A DNA stretch of 64,000 nucleotides from Cunninghamia lanceolata. Taxonomy: Eukaryota > Streptophyta > Pinopsida > Cupressales > Cupressaceae. The translations under genes and the position numbers were made by a program. This document shows, piece after piece, positions 58,943 through 64,000 of the stretch. The first letter of the stretch is position 1; each line of letters starts with the position of its first letter. Below the pieces are notes generated by a model, which worked only from the letters and a program-made list of their open reading frames with translations, was not told the origin of the DNA and did no database searches. The stretch covers positions 1,684,001 through 1,748,000 of the forward strand of contig BSBN01000494.1 in assembly GCA_027924645.1 (NCBI GenBank). Reading direction: 5' to 3'.

Positions 58943-60600
58943 TGATTCCTGTGCCACATCTTCTTGTTTATGGATGAGTACACTGACATTAGGTATTCTT
59001 CTTTGAATAGACAGGTCTCGCGATTGGATCCCACTGAAAAAAAGAGTTGTTACACACGTATGATACACTTGTGCATGGCTTCGCTATGAGCCTGGCCAGA
59101 GCAGAGGTCGAAGCCATAGAGAGCATCGAAGGATGCTTAGCTATAATCCCCATGTCCTTCACCAAAAATTGGCAGCACTCACACCCTAGAGTTTCTTGGT
59201 CTCGCCTCCATTTCCTCACTTTCCTCTAGATTCTGGTCGCAATGTTCTACTTATGGGAATGATATCATCGTGGGCATAATTGATACAGAGATATTGCCTG
59301 AGAAAAGAGTTTCAATGATGAAGTCCTTGTTAATTTTCATCTATAAACCTAAACCTGCTCTAATACCATGTTAATTTCAGATCATAATGTAATTTATTCC
59401 TTCTATTGTTTTTTGTCCATGCTCATGCCTTGATTTGATATTGCATATGTATTATGGGAGGAGGCACCTTTGTGGTAGGGTCACATCACTTCATCCAATG
59501 CCTACAGATCGTAACCTCCTGAAGCTACACAAACATCAACATAGGTGACATAATAGTTGAAGATTTATTCACCAAAAAGAGTTGCTGAGAACTCTTGCAT
59601 AGGTACTTCTATGTAAAAGCTTCCTCCGGTCTAACTATAACACCCTTTATGTATGTCTCTTTTATTTTACGCAAGATGGACATCTATGAACATGTGTCTA
59701 TCTCTATTTTCAATGGTCTCAAAAATTCATGGAGGCAATGCTCTTGCATATTTATGCTTGTGAAAGATTGTATACTGCTTCACGCATACCTTGGCAACAA
59801 CGAATGGAAAAGGAAAAAAAAAATATAAGGGGGTACAAATACAAGTGCAAGTGCTGCCTCTTTAAAAAAGATGAATTGCCACTCCCTCTTGGTTGGTAAA
59901 GCTTAATCAGTTGGTGCATTGTAAAATGACTGGTTGGTCGAAAACCTCTTGACGGAAAACTTGTCAACAAATTCATCGACAAACCATCTCATTAGACTGA
60001 TTGAAATCAATTTAGTTGGATGGTCGAAAGTAAACGTCGACATGGATCAAAGTGGAAAAATCCGTACACAGCCAACATGACCACATGTTAGCTATTTATG
60101 TTGGGTGCTCCTGGTTAGCGTCCTCAGCCTCATAAGGTAATACTCCCTTTCATGGCATGACTTGGTCTAGGTCATACCTCCATGGTGTCACCCTAATACT
60201 GAATGAAAATGTAGAAGTATGTCCAAATGGATTCATTACCTTGTATTAAAAATAAACTCTTCTAGAAAGGAATTTTGGTAGTTATAAAACTAGGCTCTCC
60301 CTCCTCTGTCACATACTCTAAAAACAAATGTTTTCTCCTCCCCATGATAGGAGTCATGCACTTTTTTTTTCCATCCTCCCATTTCTTCATTGATAAATGA
60401 CCCATTAAGAGGTGTCTCTGATGCAAGAGCATCCAGTGGTGTATGGGCAATCTTGCATCATCCAAAAAGAAGTTGATTCAAAATCATTATAGTTGTTTTC
60501 ATTTCTTTCCACAATTAGTGTTTCTAGTTCCATAATCTCTTGAATAATGTCGTAGGACTTTCAATTTTTCCACACTACTAAAAATAGCAAATTGCCAGTA
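58943..60600. other. Unresolved region with a possible minus-strand PBS/LTR relic
   Basis: I find no supported gene here. At 59355-59367 the plus strand reads GCTCTAATACCA followed by TGTTAATTT, which on the minus strand is …AATTAACA then TGGTATTAGAGC. This resembles an LTR end with an initiator-Met-type PBS, so a decayed minus-strand LTR may start at about 59368 and run rightward. No second LTR or pol is seen. Open frames in the interval are short and featureless. Confidence 0.35.
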
Positions 60601-61301
60601 TTGGAAAGTTTAACTGTCATTTTAGGAAAGTTTGCATTTGGGCATGGATTGAAGCAAAAATTTACAAGAAACTTCATAAATGAAATATACGACCTTTGGC
60701 AAAGGAATTAGGCAAAGATCATTTGTGAGCTAAAAGATATTAAAGCTTTTGTTGTTTGGAAATCCCCTAAAAATTTTTGAAACGAGATATGAGGCACTAA
60801 AATGTACCATAATGCCCCAAAAAGTTGATGGAAATCCACTTAAAACTTTCCTACGTGATAGTTCACATCGCGAGCTTTCTGGCACATAAAATGGTTCATC
60901 AATCAGACACCTAGATCAAAAGTTATGCTTCCCAGAAGTTGACCTACTTTTGGAGGGAGTTGCAAATTTTAAAATTTAGCTGGAGGCCACCAAAAAGTGC
61001 TATTTATGACTATTTTTGGGAACCCTAGGCAATAGTAGAGATAAGGGGGAAAGAGTAGAGTCAAGAATAGGTGGGAAAATAGAAACCTAGATGATTTGAG
61101 GTTATAGAAGGCAGAAGATTCCAGAGCCTGGTGATGTGTAGCTATAGTGTGTTATAGCTTGTGGAGGATTGATTCCTCTGATTATAATTGAGTTTCTTGA
61201 GCTTCTGTAATGTAATGAGTTGTCTAGATCAATAAAGAAATATTCTATTTTCTATGTGGCATTTCTGTTGTTGTGTGTTTTATGATTTAGCCCCTTCAGC
61301 A
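60601..61301 (+). repeat. G4 5' LTR (end clear, start uncertain)
   Basis: The LTR ends CCCCTTCAGCA at 61301, two bases before the PBS. The start is not fixed because no second LTR is in the window; TGTCATTTTAGG at about 60616 is one candidate. AATAAAG at 61230 may be a polyadenylation signal. Confidence 0.5.
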
Positions 61302-61303
61302 AG

Positions 61304-61315
61304 TGGTATCAAAGC
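61304..61315 (+). promoter_or_regulatory. Primer binding site of G4
   Basis: TGGTATCAAAGC follows the LTR and differs from the initiator-Met PBS by one base. Confidence 0.8.
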
Positions 61316-61402
61316 AAGGGTTCCTGAGTGTGTAGATAGTTCACCAACTGTGAGGCAATTTGCACCAAGACTTGAGGTTGTGGGTTTGCTGTGGAGATCA
61401 AG

Positions 61403-62470
61403 ATGCCTCCACGAAGAAATCATAATGGGAGGAATTTATTGATAGAAGAGGGTTTTAGAGCCTTGCAAAGGCAAATCGATGCATTGCAAGAGGAGTTGCA
61501 AAGAGGGTTTGAGTCGAGAACTAGAGAAGAAAGCAAGGATGAAGCTGAAGAAGAGCTATCCGAGGAAGAACTAGAAGCTGCAGGAGATCCTATAGAAGTT
61601 AGGTTATTTAGGACCATTTCAAAGATTAGAAAGAGGCCCAGGATTGAATTTTCTACCAATTCTGGAGATTTGAATCCAGAATAGCTTATTGATTGGATCA
61701 ATGACATGGAGAAATATTTCGAGTATGAATATGTGGAGGACCCAGATCAGGTCAAGTTTACAAAAACAAATTTGAAGGGCCATGCCAGTATTTGGTGGAA
61801 GGAAGTCCAATTAGAGAGAAAAAAAAGATAAAAAGGAAAGATTACCAAATGGGATCGGATGGTAGAGAAACTGAAGAAGAAGTTCATTCCTGTGGACTAT
61901 GAGATGGAGTTGTTGAAGAAGCTACAAGGATTGAAGCAAGGTAACAAGTCTGTTAAGGAGTATACAGAAGATTTTTATAAGGTTACTATCATGATAGGCC
62001 ATGCAAAGGCCAATAAGGAGAAGGTAGCACATTACACTAACGGGTTAAGGCCAAGTATTCAAGAGGAGTTGAGCTTGGTCAGAATGACCACCATAGAAGA
62101 TGTGTACCAATTTTCCCCAAAGGTGGAAGAGAAGCTAAACAAAAAATTTAAAAGCAACCAAAGGGGAAGAGATCAAGATAGAAGGACTAATGGAAGATCC
62201 TATGGAGGCCGAAATGAAAATCAAAATAAAAGTGAAGAAACTGGCACTAGTCGAAATCATAGAGGAGATAATGCCTACCACCCTCATGACCAGAACAATG
62301 GTGAACAAAGAGGAAGAGGAAGAGGATGACCTGGGCAAGGACCTAGAAGAGGAGGTTTCAAAGGAACCTATTTTCAATGTGGAGAAGGGCATCGAGCATA
62401 CAAGTGTTTGCAACATCAAGGGAGGACTAATAGAAGACCTGAAGCTAATGCACATGTTGCACATGTAGAT
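61403..62470 (+). pseudogene. G4 gag
   Basis: MPPRRNHNGRNLL at 61403 is the likely start; an in-frame ATG also lies at 61391. An N-terminal helical, acidic segment precedes the capsid domain (WINDMEKYFEYE, GHASIWWKEVQLE, WDRMVEKLKKKFIP and VKEYTEDFYKV). A basic RG-rich region and the knuckle remnant FQCGEGHRAYKC (about 62375) follow. Stops at about 61682, 61829 and 62327 break one otherwise continuous frame. Gag builds the particle that carries element RNA. Confidence 0.85.
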
Positions 62471-62996
62471 GAAGATGTGCGGTCTGAACATTCTGAAGAT
62501 GCTAAAAGGGGAGAAACCCTAGTTGTTAGAAGAACCTTGTTAAATGAGGAGAAAGAACCAAATCAAAGGAAGAGTTTATTCCACACAAGGTGCAAATGTG
62601 AAGGTAAGTGTTGTGATATTATTATTGATAGTGGAAGCACTGACAATCTTGTTTCATAGGAGATCGTTGACAAGTTGAAGTTGACAAGAAGAAAGCATCC
62701 ACATCCATATCGGATTGCATGGTTACAAAAGGACCATAGAGCTTTGGTCAATGAGCAGTGTTTAATGAAGTTCAAGATTAGGGACTACCATGATAAGGTG
62801 ATGTGTGATATCATACCAATGGATACATGTCATATGCTATTGGGGAGGTCGTGGCAGTATGATAGGTGTGCTATCCATGATGGTCATACAAGCACATATT
62901 CTTTAACAAAGGATGGAGGTCATGGCAGTATGATAGGTGTGCTATTCATGATGGTCGTACAAACACATATTCCTTAACAAAGGATGGAGTTCATCA
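62471..62996 (+). pseudogene. G4 aspartic protease, with 71-bp duplication
   Basis: The active site is intact as IIIDSGSTDNLVS (about 62615-62655) and is followed by a TAG. The flap-side motif MLLGRSWQYD is at about 62833. Immediately after, a 71-bp segment is tandemly repeated (62847-62917 and 62918-62988), shifting the frame by two. The shift matches the frame of the RT that follows. Confidence 0.85.
62847..62988. repeat. 71-bp tandem duplication in G4
   Basis: Two units begin GGTC(G/A)TGGCAGTATGATAG at 62847 and 62918 and differ at a few positions. The duplication disrupts pol. Confidence 0.9.
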
Positions 62997-63000
62997 TAAG

Positions 63001-64000
63001 TTGAAGCCCTTGAAGGATGTGGAAGAAAAGGTATGTAGTACTGCTAGAATTTGCTTGGTAGATGATAGAATTTTTCTGGAGGGTATGAAGCATGAGCATC
63101 ATTGGTGTGCATTGATACCTAAGATTAGTCAAGAGAAATGTGAAGATGTACTAGTAGAAATTTTAGATATGTTGGAAGAATTTCAGGACATTATCTATGA
63201 TAATGTACTAGAAGGTTTACCACTAGTAAGGAAGATAAGTCATCAAATGGATTTGATACCAAGAGCCAGTTTGCCAAACAAGGTAGCCCATTGAATGACC
63301 CCTGCAAAGAATGAAGAGTTGAACAGACAAGTTCACGAGTTGTTGAGGAAAGGACTAATAAGGGAGAGCCTAAGTCCATGTGTGGTACCTATAGTACTAG
63401 CACCAAAGAAATATGGAGAGTGGAGAATGTGTACAGATTCTTGGGCCATCAATAAGATCATGATCAAGGACAAATTTCTATTGCCGATAATGGATGACAT
63501 AATGGATTGTTTGAATGGACCCAAGTACTTCACGAACATTGACCTGAAGAGTGGGTATCACTAGATCCATATCAAAGAAGGAGACGAATGGAAGACAAGC
63601 TTCAAGAAAAAGGACTTGGTTTGTATGACTAGTTAATCATGCCATTTGGGCTAACCAATGCATCGAGCACATTCATGCGGCTCATGAACAAGGTATTCAA
63701 AGAGTTTTTGGGAAGTTTTGTTATTGTTTATTTAGATGATATTTTGATATTTAGTAAGACTTGGAATGAGCATTTGATGCATATCAGAAGAGTTTTAGTG
63801 AAGCTGAGGGAGGAGAAGTTGTTAATTAATATGAAGAAATGTAGTTTTGCAAAGGAGTTGGTATACTTAGGATTTGTTGTCTCAGAGGAAGGTCTTAAGA
63901 TGGACCTAGAGAAGGTGAGAGCTATCATTGAATGGCTTACACCAAGAAGTGCTACAGAGGTGAGATCTTTTCATGGTTTAGTAATTTTTTATAGCAAGTT
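63001..64000 (+). pseudogene. G4 reverse transcriptase, continues past window
   Basis: RT reads HQMDLIPRASLPNK (about 63240), VPIVLAPKKYGEWRMCTDS (about 63387), FTNIDLKSGYH (about 63532), MPFGLTNASSTFMRLMNKVF (about 63640) and the catalytic VYLDDILIF (about 63725). VYLGFVVSEEG and VRSFHGLVIFY follow at the window end. Breaks are a stop at 63295, a TAG at about 63562, and a frameshift plus stop at 63610-63633. The organisation fits a chromovirus-like Ty3/gypsy element. RNase H and integrase should follow to the right. Confidence 0.85.

Noticed and set aside
59595..60465. Short open frames on both strands between 59.6 and 60.5 kb
   Set aside because: They are under 80 codons, with no recognisable motif and no supporting context.

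Overview
The window is plant nuclear DNA made almost entirely of LTR retrotransposons inserted into one another. The evidence is plant-type Ty3/gypsy (Tat-like and chromovirus-like) and Ty1/copia polyproteins, initiator-Met-type primer binding sites (TGGTATCAGAGC), degenerate CCCTAAA telomere-type repeats, and a relic of a plant NLR resistance gene. A large, slowly purged genome such as a gymnosperm's fits this picture, but the species cannot be fixed from the sequence. I see no intact host gene. The only host-derived coding sequences are two adjoining minus-strand pseudogenes at about 57.9-58.9 kb: an NB-ARC fragment and a UAP56-type DEAD-box helicase fragment.

Nesting, outermost first. (0) A gag-only Ty3/gypsy element, here 'G3', sits in the NLR relic. 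Its 3' LTR is 55643-57895, its interior 54261-55642, and its 5' LTR survives in pieces (14724-15669 and 53371-54260); the first part of that LTR must lie left of base 1. (1a) A Tat-lineage gypsy element on the plus strand, 'Tat-A' (before 1 to 14723), sits in the 5' LTR of G3. Its own 3' LTR (8279-14723) carries a 5.4-kb foldback element (8489-13902) with GC-rich palindromes and telomere-like repeats. (1b) A second Tat-like element on the minus strand, 'Tat-B' (15670-53370, target duplication GTAAG), also sits in the 5' LTR of G3; the matching empty site survives in the other G3 LTR at 57006-57010. (2a) Tat-B is split by a copia element, 'Copia-2' (39563-46595, target duplication GAGAG). (2b) Tat-B is also split by a 3'-truncated chromovirus-like gypsy, 'G2' (21511 to about 38312). 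(3) The long LTR of G2 is split by a second copia of the same family, 'Copia-1' (21675-28801, target duplication GTTAC). LTR divergence judged by eye (Copia-1 least, then Copia-2, then Tat-B and G3) agrees with this order.

Right of the G3 element come the NLR and UAP56 relics (57896-58942), about 1.7 kb with little recognisable, and a further plus-strand gypsy element, 'G4', with its 5' LTR ending at 61301 and gag-pol running off the window end.

Every polyprotein is broken by stops or frameshifts. Copia-1 is best preserved: one frame over 4.15 kb with four stops and a lost integrase aspartate. The items most worth a second look are the foldback element, the string of small hairpins in the leader region of all four copia LTRs, the repeated ACACRTGGC...CCGCAG modules in the Tat-B LTRs, the long extra ORF downstream of Tat-B pol, the position of the second RNase H upstream of RT in Tat-B, and the NLR/UAP56 junction.
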